From Vineibacter terrae (GTDB lineage Bacteria > Pseudomonadota > Alphaproteobacteria > Reyranellales > Reyranellaceae), in contig NZ_VDUZ01000010.1 in the NCBI RefSeq assembly GCF_008039615.1, forward strand, positions 124,001 through 188,000: 64,000 nt of DNA. Direction: 5' to 3'. The notes beneath the pieces are model-generated. The model saw only the letters and a program-made list of their open reading frames with translations, ran no database searches and was not told where the DNA came from. Shown here in pieces: positions 17,397 through 25,149 of the stretch. The position numbers and the translations under genes were made by a program. Position 1 is the stretch's first letter. Every line of letters starts with the position of its first letter.

Positions 17397-17474
17397 GTCA
17401 TCCCGAGCGCAGCGAGGGATCTCCTGAGGATTGAGCCTCCCTTCGCGGGAGATCCCTCGCTGCGCTCGGGATGA
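17397..17474. repeat. Palindromic repeat, family A
   Basis: The arms are GTCATCCCGAGCGCAGCGAG plus GGATCTCC and their complement ending GCTCGGGATGAC. The loop is shorter and different here (TGAGGATTGAGCCTCCCTTC), lacking the GCACCGTGC core of the other copies. It lies between the amidase and acyl-CoA ligase genes. Confidence 0.85.
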
Positions 17475-17581
17475 CGAGAACTGTTCCGCCTATCGACGCG
17501 CGGCGCTTTCGGCTGTGGCGGGGGCAGGGTGGTCGCCTATGATGCGATGCATTGAGGAAACCCCGGAAGCGGAACCCATCC

Positions 17582-19192
17582 ATGTCTTCGTTCACGCCGG
17601 CCGACGCGCGCGGCCGCATCGTCAATCCCTTCGCCGGCCGCGATCTCAACTGGCTGCTCGACTTCCGCGCCGAAACGCGGCGTGACCATCCCTTCCTGGT
17701 CTGGGAGCCGTTCGACGGCGAGCGCCAGGTCTGGACCTACGGCCAGTTCCGCGACCGCGTGCTGCGCATCGCCGCCGGGCTGCGCAAGCGCGGCATCAAG
17801 GCCGGCGAGACCGTGCTGGTGCATCTCGACAATTCGCCCGAGATGGAATTCCTGTGGTTCGCCTGCGCCCGGCTGGGCGCGGTGGTGGTGACCACCAACA
17901 CGCGCTCGGCCGGCGCCGAGCTGGAATACTTCGCCGAGCATTGCGGCGCCGCCGCCGCCATCACCCAGCCCGAGCTGGCCGAGATGGTGGCGAAGAACGC
18001 CAGGAACATCCGCTGGCTTGCCGTCACCGAGCATCTGGTCGAGGGCGGCCCGCCGCCGGCCAGCCTCGCGCCCGACCGGGCCAGCGCCTTCTCCTCGATC
18101 GACGGCGATCCCGCCGACCTGCCGGCGCTGGAGGCGGACCCGTGGCGGCCCGGCTCGGTGCAGTACACGTCGGGCACGACGTCGCGGCCCAAGGGCGTGC
18201 TGTGGACGCAGGGCAATGCCCTGTGGGGCGCGCGCACGACGGCGGCGCACCAGATGCTGACCCAGGACGACGTGCACCATGTCGTGATGCCGTCGTTCCA
18301 TACCAACGCCCGCACCTACTCGATCCTGCCCACCATGTGGGCCGGCGGCACGGTGGTGATGCAGCCGAAATTCTCGGCCCGGCGCTGGTGGGACGTGGCG
18401 CTCCGCAACAAGTGCACCTGGGCCTCGACCCTGCCGTTCTTCCTCAAGGCGCTGATGCAGAGCGAGATCCCCAGGCATCACTTCCGCATGTTCGGCAACG
18501 CCGTCAACGAGCCGCCGTTCGACGAGGTGTTCGGCGTGCGCACCATCGGCTGGTGGGGCATGACCGAGACGGTGAGCCAGGGCATCATCGGCGACGCGCT
18601 GCTGCGCAACCGGCCGATGTCGACGGGCCGGCCGGCTTCGGGCTACGGCATCCGCATCCTGCGCGATGACCTGCAGACCGCGGTGGCGCCGGGCGAGACC
18701 GGGCATCTGCAATGCCACGGCGTGCGCGGCATCCAGATCTTCCTGGAGTATCTCAACAACCCGCAGGCGACCAGGGACAGCTTCACCGACGACGGCTGGT
18801 TCATCACCGGCGACCGCGTGACGCTCGATGCCGACGGCATGATCACCTTCGCCGACCGCGACAAGGACATGCTGAAGGTCGGCGGCGAGAATGTCGCGGC
18901 CTCGGAGATCGAGCGGGTGATCGCGCTGGTGCCGGGCGTCGGCGAGTGCGCCGTCGTGGCCCAGAAGCATCGCATGCTCGACGAGGTGCCGGTGGCGTTC
19001 GTGATCCCGGCGCCGGGCGTGCCGGTGGACGGCAACAACGAGCTGCCGGACCGCATCATGGCCGAATGCGCCGCCAAGCTCGCCGACTTCAAGCGGCCGC
19101 GCCAGGTGTTCGTGGTCGAGGACATGCCGCGCAGCACGCTCGAGAAGGTGCACAAGCTCGAGCTGCGCAAGCGCCTGCCGGTGGCAGGGTAA
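17582..19192 (+). CDS. ATP-dependent acyl-CoA synthetase (AMP-binding, CaiC-like)
   Basis: 536 residues of the ANL adenylate-forming superfamily. YTSGTTSRPKGV near residue 195 is the AMP-binding P-loop-like motif, GWWGMTETVS near 325 is motif A5, and GWFITGDR (~405) with DKDMLKVGGENVAASEIE (~430) are A7-A8. The C-terminal lysine region is LEKVHKLELRK. It activates a carboxylic acid via acyl-AMP to its CoA thioester in the cytoplasm. The layout most resembles crotonobetaine/carnitine-CoA ligases, but specificity is open. The start at ATG 17582 is preferred over TTG 17552. It stands alone between repeats. Confidence 0.87.
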   Translation: MSSFTPADARGRIVNPFAGRDLNWLLDFRAETRRDHPFLVWEPFDGERQVWTYGQFRDRVLRIAAGLRKRGIKAGETVLVHLDNSPEMEFLWFACARLGAVVVTTNTRSAGAELEYFAEHCGAAAAITQPELAEMVAKNARNIRWLAVTEHLVEGGPPPASLAPDRASAFSSIDGDPADLPALEADPWRPGSVQYTSGTTSRPKGVLWTQGNALWGARTTAAHQMLTQDDVHHVVMPSFHTNARTYSILPTMWAGGTVVMQPKFSARRWWDVALRNKCTWASTLPFFLKALMQSEIPRHHFRMFGNAVNEPPFDEVFGVRTIGWWGMTETVSQGIIGDALLRNRPMSTGRPASGYGIRILRDDLQTAVAPGETGHLQCHGVRGIQIFLEYLNNPQATRDSFTDDGWFITGDRVTLDADGMITFADRDKDMLKVGGENVAASEIERVIALVPGVGECAVVAQKHRMLDEVPVAFVIPAPGVPVDGNNELPDRIMAECAAKLADFKRPRQVFVVEDMPRSTLEKVHKLELRKRLPVAG

Positions 19193-19198
19193 TCTGAA

Positions 19199-19384
19199 GC
19201 TCCTCTCCCGCTGCGCGGGAGAGGTGAAGCCTCTTGCTCCTCTCCCGCTGTGCGGGAGAGGAAGGGGCCCATCGTGCGCAGCACGATGGGAAGGTGAGGG
19301 CCCAAGGACTCGGTGCTGTGCGTGAAGCCCTCACCCGTCGGGCGCTGCGCGCCCGCCGACCTCTCCCGCCAGCGGGAGAGGTTC
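19199..19384. repeat. Palindromic repeat, family C (copy 2)
   Basis: CTCCTCTCCCGC-TGC-GCGGGAGAGG hairpins at both ends enclose GGGGCCCATCGTGCGCAGCACGATGGGAAGGTGAGGGCC and CCCTCACCCGTCGGGCGC, the same block order as copy 1. It separates the acyl-CoA ligase from the convergent aldolase and could serve as a bidirectional terminator. Confidence 0.7.
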
Positions 19385-19389
19385 CAAAG

Positions 19390-20331
19390 CTACACCGGCA
19401 TCGTGCGCTTCTGGTGCGCGCGGCCGATGCGGGCGGTGTCCTCGCGGTGGCCGGCCACGACGCGCACGCCTTCGTCGATGCGGGCGGCGATGTTCTGCGC
19501 CGTGCAGCCCTCCAGGAACGCCAGCCCGTGCTTGCGGCAGGCGGCGAGGATGCGGTTGCGCGCGTCCCGCATCTCGGCCGGGTAGGGATCGCGCGGCATG
19601 GTCGTGTAGCCCAGCGACAGGCTGAGATCGCCCGGCCCCATCTCGGCGAAGCCCAGCCCCGGCACGTCGAGGATCGCCTCGCAATTGGCGACGCCCTCGG
19701 GGCTCTCCAGCTTCACGCCCAGCAGCAGCTCGCCCTGCGGGTTGAGCGGCCAGGGATCGCAGCGCTGCATGTAGTCGTCCGGCGCCAGGCCCCAGACCGG
19801 CGCCGCCGTCGGCTCCGAGCCTCGGCCGCGCGTGCCCGTGCCCAGCGGCAGCACGGTGCCGGGACGCTGCGCGCCCCGCAGGCGATCATGCGGCGTGGGC
19901 AGCGCGGGATCGACGCCGGCCAGCTGGAACGGATAGCGGCAGGACTCGACGAAGGCGCGCACGGCATCGGCCGATTCGGCCTGGCACAGCAGGATGCCAT
20001 GCACGCCGCGGCCCAGGATCTGGCGGAACTGCCAGGCGTTGAAGCGCACATTGGCCGCGTCGGTGCCGTTCACCGGCGCCTCGACGATCACGGCCGGGGT
20101 GCGATGGCCGGAGCGCGTCGGGCCGCCGTCGACCAGGCCGCGCATGTACTCGGCCAGGCCCGTCATGTCGAAGGCGCCATGCTCCATGCCGACATTGATG
20201 TAGTCGGCCCAGGTCCGGGCATCGGCCGCGCCCTGGGCATGGGTCAGCACATGGCCGCTGTGCGGCCCGTCGTAGTAGATCGCCTGGTCCTGCGCCAGAA
20301 GCTCGATCGCGCGGTTGATGCGGCTGGGCAT
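19390..20331 (-). CDS. HpcH/HpaI aldolase/citrate lyase family protein
   Basis: A 313-residue TIM-barrel enzyme of the HpcH/HpaI family, somewhat longer than the usual ~260. It keeps the metal/substrate residues in EAPVNG (~84), LGVKLESPEG (~215) and the typical GLGFAEMGPGDLSLSLG segment (~232-248), where Glu and Asp bind the divalent metal. Members cleave or form C-C bonds with pyruvate, glyoxylate or acetyl-CoA. An extra insertion around residues 150-190 distinguishes it from 4-hydroxy-2-oxoheptanedioate aldolase. The start at 20331 has GGAG nine bases upstream. No pathway partners are adjacent. Confidence 0.82.
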   Translation of the reverse strand: MPSRINRAIELLAQDQAIYYDGPHSGHVLTHAQGAADARTWADYINVGMEHGAFDMTGLAEYMRGLVDGGPTRSGHRTPAVIVEAPVNGTDAANVRFNAWQFRQILGRGVHGILLCQAESADAVRAFVESCRYPFQLAGVDPALPTPHDRLRGAQRPGTVLPLGTGTRGRGSEPTAAPVWGLAPDDYMQRCDPWPLNPQGELLLGVKLESPEGVANCEAILDVPGLGFAEMGPGDLSLSLGYTTMPRDPYPAEMRDARNRILAACRKHGLAFLEGCTAQNIAARIDEGVRVVAGHREDTARIGRAHQKRTMPV

Positions 20332-20439
20332 GGCATCTCCTGGGATCCGATTTCAGCACGCGCAGCCTACACCAAGGCGCGCCGTCCGGCGCCGGCCCTC
20401 CAGCCGGGCGCGCGTATGGACCGCGCTGCCGTACCTGCC

Positions 20440-20524
20440 GTCATCCCGAGCGCAGCGAGGATCTCCCGCGGATGGCGCACGGTGCGTCTTGCTGCAGGAG
20501 ATCCCTCGCTGCGCTAGGGATGAC
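20440..20524. repeat. Palindromic repeat, family A
   Basis: The left arm GTCATCCCGAGCGCAGCGAG is followed by GATCTCCCGCGG (one G fewer than usual); the core is GCGCACGGTGCG and the right arm carries one change (GCGCTAGGGATGAC). It sits just upstream of a fragment that looks like the end of a LysE-type exporter. Confidence 0.85.
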
Positions 20525-20552
20525 GGCGAGGTCGAGCGGCATTCGTGACGGC

Positions 20553-20657
20553 GCGGCAGCACGTCCCACGTTGATCCGCCGCCTGCGGGAAGCGTCGGGG
20601 GCTGCGATGATCGCGCTCGGCCTCGGCCTCGCCCTGGCGAAGCGCCCTGCCAGCTGA
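20553..20657 (+). pseudogene. Remnant of a LysE/RhtB-type exporter, C-terminal fragment
   Basis: About 34 codons in one frame end at TGA 20655-20657. The segment LIRRLREASGAAMIALGLGL followed by ALAKR resembles the last helix of LysE/RhtB amino acid exporters, which typically end with a basic stretch, a small-residue SGA motif and a GLGLRLAL-like helix. No start or upstream exporter sequence exists; the preceding bases are a family A repeat, so the rest of the gene was probably lost at the repeat boundary. The match rests on a short hydrophobic stretch and could be chance. Confidence 0.4.
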
Positions 20658-20679
20658 TGGCCGGGCTTCGCGGCGTCCG

Positions 20680-21117
20680 CTAGGCCTCGTCCTCCTCATG
20701 GTCGGTCAGGGTTCCCGTCAGGCTGCGCCACACAAGAACCAAGACGTCCACGCTGGCGGCGAACCACTGACCGTTGTCCCAGTAGGCCGCCACGCGCATC
20801 ATGCGGGCGCCGGCATGGGAGGGCACCAGCCGGATCGTGGCCGTCAGATCGGTGACGGCGGCGGCGTTCTCGTCGCGGAAATACCGTCCCGAGCCGCGAT
20901 AGTAGTGCACCTGCGCCAGGTCGGGCGGCGCGATGCCGCCCTTCTCGATCAGGCGGGTGCAGGCGGGCTCGGCATCGTCATTGGTCAGGAAGTCGGCGCA
21001 GGTCTTCCAGTCGGGGGTGTCGCGCGGCGCGGCCTGGATCGGGGGCACCACCAATCCGAGCGCTGCCGCGAGCAGCGACGCCCGAAAGATCGCGCGGTTG
21101 GACAACAAGCCCCTCAC
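20680..21117 (-). CDS. Secreted hypothetical protein with TPR-like helices
   Basis: About 145 residues starting at GTG 21117, with AGGAAGG upstream. Residues 1-29 form a plausible Sec signal peptide: a basic start, a hydrophobic core LLAAALGLVVPPI and the AAP cleavage region. The mature part (CADFLTNDDAEPACTRLIEK, then LAQVHYYRGSGRYF) resembles a pair of Sel1/TPR-like helices often seen in small periplasmic alphaproteobacterial proteins. A second hydrophobic stretch (FAASVDVLVLVW) near residue 125 is unusual. The frame is open further upstream to 21174, but that would bury the signal peptide. Function unknown. Confidence 0.6.
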   Translation of the reverse strand: MRGLLSNRAIFRASLLAAALGLVVPPIQAAPRDTPDWKTCADFLTNDDAEPACTRLIEKGGIAPPDLAQVHYYRGSGRYFRDENAAAVTDLTATIRLVPSHAGARMMRVAAYWDNGQWFAASVDVLVLVWRSLTGTLTDHEEDEA

Positions 21118-21209
21118 GTCATGGCCGCCTTCCTGTTGCAGGCTTGACGTTAGGCGACTGGGCGCGCAGGTCAATGCGCCAGAGGTCGATTGTACGAGGG
21201 CACCGCATC

Positions 21210-21944
21210 ATGCAGCTGCGTTTCATCGGGTGTGGCGATGCGTTCGGCAGCGGCGGGCGCTTCAATACCTGCTTCCAGGTGATGTCGCCGTCGGCCACGG
21301 TGCTGATCGACTGCGGCGCGTCGTCGATGGTGGCGCTGCGCAAGTGGGGCGTCGATCCCAACACCATCGATGCCGTCTTCATCACGCACCTGCACGGCGA
21401 TCATTTCGGCGGCCTGCCGTTCCTGATCCTCGACGCCCAGCTCGTCAGCCGGCGCACCCGGCCGCTCACCATCGCCGGTCCGCCGGGCCTGCGCGCGCGG
21501 CTGGCGCAGGCGATGGAGGTGTTCTTTCCCGGCTCGTCGGGCATCGCGCAGAAATTCACCCTCGACGTGGTCGAACTGGCGCCTGACGCGGCCGCGACGG
21601 TCGGGGTGGTGTCGGTGCTGCCGATGCAGGTCAAGCATCCCTGCGATGCGCCGCCCCTGGCGCTGCGGCTCACGATCGACGGCCGCAGCGTCGCCTATAC
21701 CGGTGACACCGAATGGACCGAGGCGCTGGTCCCGGTGGCGCAGGACGTCGACCTGTTCATCGCCGAGGCCTACTTCCATGACCGCAAGGTCCGCTTCCAC
21801 CTCGACCTTGACACGGTGCTGGCGCACATGGACGTGCTGCGGCCCCGGCGGATGATCCTCACCCATATGAGCCCCGACATGCTGGGCCGCGATCTCGCCG
21901 GCCGCTTCGAGGTCGCCGAGGACGGGATGGTCGTCGAGGTGTGA
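21210..21944 (+). CDS. MBL-fold metallo-hydrolase (RNase Z / PhnP-like)
   Basis: 244 residues of the metallo-beta-lactamase fold. The metal motif HLHGDHFGG (His60, His62, Asp64, His65) is complete, and later ligands occur in YTGDTEWT (Asp ~168) and LTHMSPDM near residue 220. MQLRFIGCGDAFGSGGRFNT is the standard N-terminus of the RNase Z-like subgroup, which justifies ATG 21210. Members act on phosphodiesters or thioesters. It lacks the extended exosite arm of tRNase Z, so tRNA processing is unlikely. It is transcribed divergently from the secreted hypothetical protein gene. Confidence 0.87.
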   Translation: MQLRFIGCGDAFGSGGRFNTCFQVMSPSATVLIDCGASSMVALRKWGVDPNTIDAVFITHLHGDHFGGLPFLILDAQLVSRRTRPLTIAGPPGLRARLAQAMEVFFPGSSGIAQKFTLDVVELAPDAAATVGVVSVLPMQVKHPCDAPPLALRLTIDGRSVAYTGDTEWTEALVPVAQDVDLFIAEAYFHDRKVRFHLDLDTVLAHMDVLRPRRMILTHMSPDMLGRDLAGRFEVAEDGMVVEV

Positions 21945-22084
21945 CCAATGCGGGCAGGGGTGCCTATGGGTCCAGAGAGGTGGCTTCCGCGCCTCGGAAT
22001 GGCGGCTCGCCGTCATTGATGGCGCCGGCAGCGCGCGATACCGTGGCGGCCAGGCAAGGCATGCCAGCCTGACGAGGACCGCTC

Positions 22085-23296
22085 ATGCATATGAACTTCA
22101 CCGAGGCCGATATCGCGTTCCAGACCGAGGTGCGCGACTGGCTGAAGGAGAACCTGACACCCGAGATCGTCGCCGAGGCCAAGGTGGCGCGCAACGCCTT
22201 CATGAGCCGCGAGCGGCTGCTGGACTGGCAGAAGCGGCTGGCCAGGAAGGGCTGGCTGTGCACCAACTGGCCGAAGGAATATGGCGGCCCCGGCTGGACG
22301 CCGACGCAGAAATACATCTTCGAGATGGAGATGGCGCGGGTGGGCGCGCCGGGCACGTCGCCGTTCGGGCCGCGCATGTGCGCGCCGGTGATCATGAAGT
22401 ACGGCAACCAGGCGCAGAAGGACAAGCACCTGCCGCCGATGCTCAATTCAGACCTGATCTGGTGCCAGGGCTACTCCGAGCCGGGCTCGGGCTCGGACCT
22501 CGCCTCGCTCAAGACCCGGGCCGTGCGCGAGGGCGATTTCTACATCGTCAACGGCACCAAGATCTGGACCACGACGGCGCATATCGCTGACTGGATCTTC
22601 TGCCTGGTGCGCACATCCAGCGGCGGCAAGCCGCAGGACGGCATCTCGTTCTTGCTGATCGACATGACGACGCCGGGCATCAAGGTCGAGCCGATCATCA
22701 CGTCGGACGGCAACCGCGCCGGCACGCACGAGGTCAACCAGGTGTTCTTCACCGACGTGAAGGTGCCGGTCGAGAACCGGGTCGGCGAGGAGAACGTGGC
22801 CTGGACCTACGCCAAGTACCTGCTGGAGTTCGAGCGCGGCGGCAGCGCCTACAGCCCGCGCCTGCGCAGCTCCTTCGAGCGGCTCAAGCGCCTGGTCGAC
22901 GCCACCGCCGACGGCGACAAGACCCTGATGCGCGACAACGCCTGGAAGGAGAAGCTGGCGCGCACCGACATCGAGATCGCCAGCCTGGAGATGTTCGAGC
23001 TGGAGTTCTACTCGCGGCTGGCCAGCGGCCAGAATCCCGGGCCGTGGTCGTCGATGATCAAGCTGCGCGGCACCGAGATGATGCAGCAGGTCCAGGAGTA
23101 CGCGGTCGAGGCGGCGGCCCATTATGCCATGCCGTTCCCCGTGCAGCGCGTGCCCGGCGCCAATGACGAGCCGATCGGCCCGGAGGGCTCGGACGTGCTG
23201 GCGCCGCGCTACTTCAACGGCCGCAAGATGACGATCTATGGCGGCTCCTCGGAAGTGCAGCGCGGCATCATGGCCAAGGCGATCCTGGGGCTGTGA
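22085..23296 (+). CDS. Acyl-CoA dehydrogenase family protein
   Basis: 403 residues, the normal size of a soluble acyl-CoA dehydrogenase. Landmarks are WCQGYSEPGSGSDLASLKTRA (FAD/acyl binding, residues ~126-146), the IWTTTAHIADW strand (~160) and the C-terminal IYGGSSEVQRGIMAKAILG. It oxidises an acyl-CoA to the enoyl-CoA in the cytoplasm, passing electrons to ETF. The MNFTEAD start is usual; ATG 22085 or the in-frame ATG two codons later are both possible. The long hydrophilic middle (R-S-S-F-E-R-L-K) resembles FadE-type dehydrogenases of steroid or branched substrates. It is followed after 49 bases by a GST gene. Confidence 0.9.
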   Translation: MHMNFTEADIAFQTEVRDWLKENLTPEIVAEAKVARNAFMSRERLLDWQKRLARKGWLCTNWPKEYGGPGWTPTQKYIFEMEMARVGAPGTSPFGPRMCAPVIMKYGNQAQKDKHLPPMLNSDLIWCQGYSEPGSGSDLASLKTRAVREGDFYIVNGTKIWTTTAHIADWIFCLVRTSSGGKPQDGISFLLIDMTTPGIKVEPIITSDGNRAGTHEVNQVFFTDVKVPVENRVGEENVAWTYAKYLLEFERGGSAYSPRLRSSFERLKRLVDATADGDKTLMRDNAWKEKLARTDIEIASLEMFELEFYSRLASGQNPGPWSSMIKLRGTEMMQQVQEYAVEAAAHYAMPFPVQRVPGANDEPIGPEGSDVLAPRYFNGRKMTIYGGSSEVQRGIMAKAILGL

Positions 23297-23303
23297 CGAA
23301 AAT

Positions 23304-23329
23304 CCTCCCCACGCCTTGGCGTGGGGAGG
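23304..23329. terminator. Hairpin between acyl-CoA dehydrogenase and GST genes
   Basis: Perfect inverted repeat CCTCCCCACGCC-TT-GGCGTGGGGAGG, starting just after the dehydrogenase stop and ending 16 bases before the GST start. It has no T tract, so it may be a processing or attenuating hairpin. It resembles the outer arm of family B repeats. Confidence 0.5.
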
Positions 23330-23345
23330 GAAGAGGGAGGCCCGG

Positions 23346-24035
23346 ATGATCACGCTCTACGATCTGGAGTTCGCCGACGGCGCGCGGCCAAGCCCGTTCT
23401 GCTGGCGTACGAAGTTCGCGCTGGCGCACAAGGGCCTGGCCTGGCAGGAGGTGCCGATCGGCTTCGGCGAGAAGGACAAGATCGCCTTCTCCGGCCAGAA
23501 GCTGGTGCCGGTGATCGTCGACCATGCCCACGACGACAAGCCGGTGCACGACAGCGGCCGGATCGCGGCCTACCTGGAGCAGACCTATCCCGACAAGCCG
23601 CTGCTCGGCGCCGACCCGGCCTTTGCGCGCTTCGTCAGCAACTGGACCAATTCAGTGCTGCATGCCGGCCTGTTCTCGCTGATCGTCGGCGACATGCATG
23701 CGCGGGTGCGGCCGCAGGATAGCGACTATTTCCGCCAGAGCCGGGCCAAGTGGCTGGGCACCGAGGATCTCGCCGGCTTCCAGGCGGCGGCGCGCGCGAG
23801 CCGGCTGGCGGCGTTCCGCCAGAGCCTGGAGCCGCTGCGCCTGCAGCTCCGGGCAGGGCCGTACCTGAGCGGCGAAGCCCCGGCCTATCCCGACTACATC
23901 GTCGCCAGCGCCTTCCTGTGGGCCCGCACGGCCTCGGTGTTCGCGCTGCTCGACGACGCCGATCCCATCGTCGCCTGGCGCGAGCGCATGCTCGACCTCT
24001 ACGGCTTCCGGGACCGGCAGAAAGCGGCGGCGTAA
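23346..24035 (+). CDS. Glutathione S-transferase family protein
   Basis: 229 residues with a thioredoxin-fold N-terminal domain (MITLYDLEFADGARPSPFCW) and an all-helical C-terminal domain from ~residue 95. KLVPVIVD with the cis-proline and HDSGRIAAYLE (Ser of the gamma-glutamyl-binding motif, ~residues 62-72) are the glutathione-binding landmarks. The RPSPFCWR segment places Ser or Cys in the catalytic N-terminal position. It probably conjugates, isomerises or reduces electrophilic metabolites. It likely shares a transcript with the upstream dehydrogenase, although a stable hairpin lies between them. Confidence 0.87.
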   Translation: MITLYDLEFADGARPSPFCWRTKFALAHKGLAWQEVPIGFGEKDKIAFSGQKLVPVIVDHAHDDKPVHDSGRIAAYLEQTYPDKPLLGADPAFARFVSNWTNSVLHAGLFSLIVGDMHARVRPQDSDYFRQSRAKWLGTEDLAGFQAAARASRLAAFRQSLEPLRLQLRAGPYLSGEAPAYPDYIVASAFLWARTASVFALLDDADPIVAWRERMLDLYGFRDRQKAAA

Positions 24036-24069
24036 GCCCCGATCCGGACCATACGAGCGCGGTCGAGCC

Positions 24070-24154
24070 GTCATCCCGAGCGCAGCGAGGGATCTCCCGC
24101 GGAAGACGCACGGTGCGCCATTCGCGGGAGATCCCTCGCTGCGCTCGGGATGAC
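24070..24154. repeat. Palindromic repeat, family A
   Basis: A full copy: left arm GTCATCCCGAGCGCAGCGAG, core GACGCACGGTGCGCC, right arm ending GCTCGGGATGAC. It lies between the convergent GST and LysR genes. Confidence 0.85.
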
Positions 24155-24175
24155 GGGCGCGCGCAATGACCCGGA

Positions 24176-25045
24176 TCAGGCCGTGCCACGTCGTCGCCGT
24201 GGTCCGGCGGGGCGCGCGCAGACGCGCAGTCCGTCGCGGACCCGGCCCAGCACCTCGGCGTCGCCGCGAGTCGAATAGACGGCATAGACCGAGTGCGAGA
24301 ACTCGGGCGCGCGCCGCACGCGCTGCAGGCGGCCGTCGGCCAGGTGCTGGCGCACGGCGCTGGCCCGGAAGTAGCCGGCGCCGCCGACCGTCAGCAGGTA
24401 GGCCAGCGCCAGCGGTCCCAGCGTGATCGAGACCGGCGGATTGGCGAGCTCCGGATAGGCCGCGCGATGGCTGGCCATGAAGGCCGAGCCCCAGTCGACC
24501 AGCACGTAGTCGTCCGTCCGCCAGGTGCCGTCGGCCGCCGTGGTGACCATGACCAGCGTCTCCTCGACGAGCAGCTCGACCACGAGGTCCGAGCGTGTCG
24601 GCGGACTGTGCAGCACGGCGAGGTCGAGGGACCCTTCCTGGACGCGGTCGAGCAGCCGGCCCGGCGCGTCGACCTCGGTGCGCAGCGCGATGTCGGCGCA
24701 GTGGCGGCGCATCCACACCAGCCAGTCGGCCAGCAGGGGATCCCACAGGCTGAGCTCGCCGCCGACGCTCACGACCTCGGCGCGTCCGGCGGGCAGCGCC
24801 ACCTGCTGGCGCGCCCGCTCCCAGACCTGCACCAGCGCGGTGGCGTGCCGCACGAAGCGGTCGCCGGCTGCCGTCAGCCGAGCGCCGGCCCGGTTGCGCA
24901 CGAAAAGGCGCCGGCCGAGCTGCTGCTCGAGCACGCGGACGCGGGCGCTGACCGCCGTCTGCGTCAGATGCAGGCGGTCGGCGGCGGTGACGAAGCTGCC
25001 GCTGGCGACGACCTCGAGGAAGGTGCGCGCAAGGCCGATATCCAT
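24176..25045 (-). CDS. LysR family transcriptional regulator (candidate sulfur-assimilation regulator)
   Basis: A 289-residue LTTR: winged HTH at residues 1-60 (FLEVVASGSFVTAADRLHLT, then QTAVSARVRVLEQQLG), a linker helix, and a substrate-binding domain from ~90. The N-terminus MDIGLARTFLEVV is typical, supporting ATG 25045. It is divergent from a decayed cysJ-like gene with a perfect ATTG-N11-CAAT dyad between them. The same dyad with similar flanking bases lies before the intact cysJI operon at 48.7 kb. LTTRs usually bind T-N11-A dyads, so this protein is the best candidate to control both loci. It is shorter than CysB-type proteins. The C-terminus is a basic tail (RRRRG). Confidence 0.85.
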   Translation of the reverse strand: MDIGLARTFLEVVASGSFVTAADRLHLTQTAVSARVRVLEQQLGRRLFVRNRAGARLTAAGDRFVRHATALVQVWERARQQVALPAGRAEVVSVGGELSLWDPLLADWLVWMRRHCADIALRTEVDAPGRLLDRVQEGSLDLAVLHSPPTRSDLVVELLVEETLVMVTTAADGTWRTDDYVLVDWGSAFMASHRAAYPELANPPVSITLGPLALAYLLTVGGAGYFRASAVRQHLADGRLQRVRRAPEFSHSVYAVYSTRGDAEVLGRVRDGLRVCARPAGPRRRRGTA

Positions 25046-25063
25046 GATTCTCTTATAGCAAAA

Positions 25064-25098
25064 CCATTGCTGTCAAACAGCAATAGCATTCGCTTGTC
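25064..25098. promoter_or_regulatory. LysR-type operator between LysR gene and cysJ-like remnant
   Basis: Direct reading shows ATTGCTG-TCAAA-CAGCAAT, that is ATTG-N11-CAAT, at 25066-25084. It is followed by AGCATTCGCTTGTC. The region before cysJ (48670-48702) shows ATTG-N11-CAAT followed by AACATTCATTTGTC. Both the dyad spacing and the downstream CATTC-N2-TTGTC block are shared, which points to a common regulator and common ancestry of the two promoters. Confidence 0.7.
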
Positions 25099-25149
25099 TG
25101 CAGTGTCGTCGAGCACCAGCTTCAGTACATGACGACAGGCAGGACGACC

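Noticed and set aside
14567-17401. A 944-codon open frame on the minus strand
   Set aside because: Opposite to the amidase, hemolysin III and YibQ genes, all with complete motifs; no protein family features.
17397-17474. Family A repeats as plain Rho-independent terminators
   Set aside because: They lack T tracts, occur also in leaders and between same-strand genes, and are nearly identical in sequence, which points to a dispersed repeat family.
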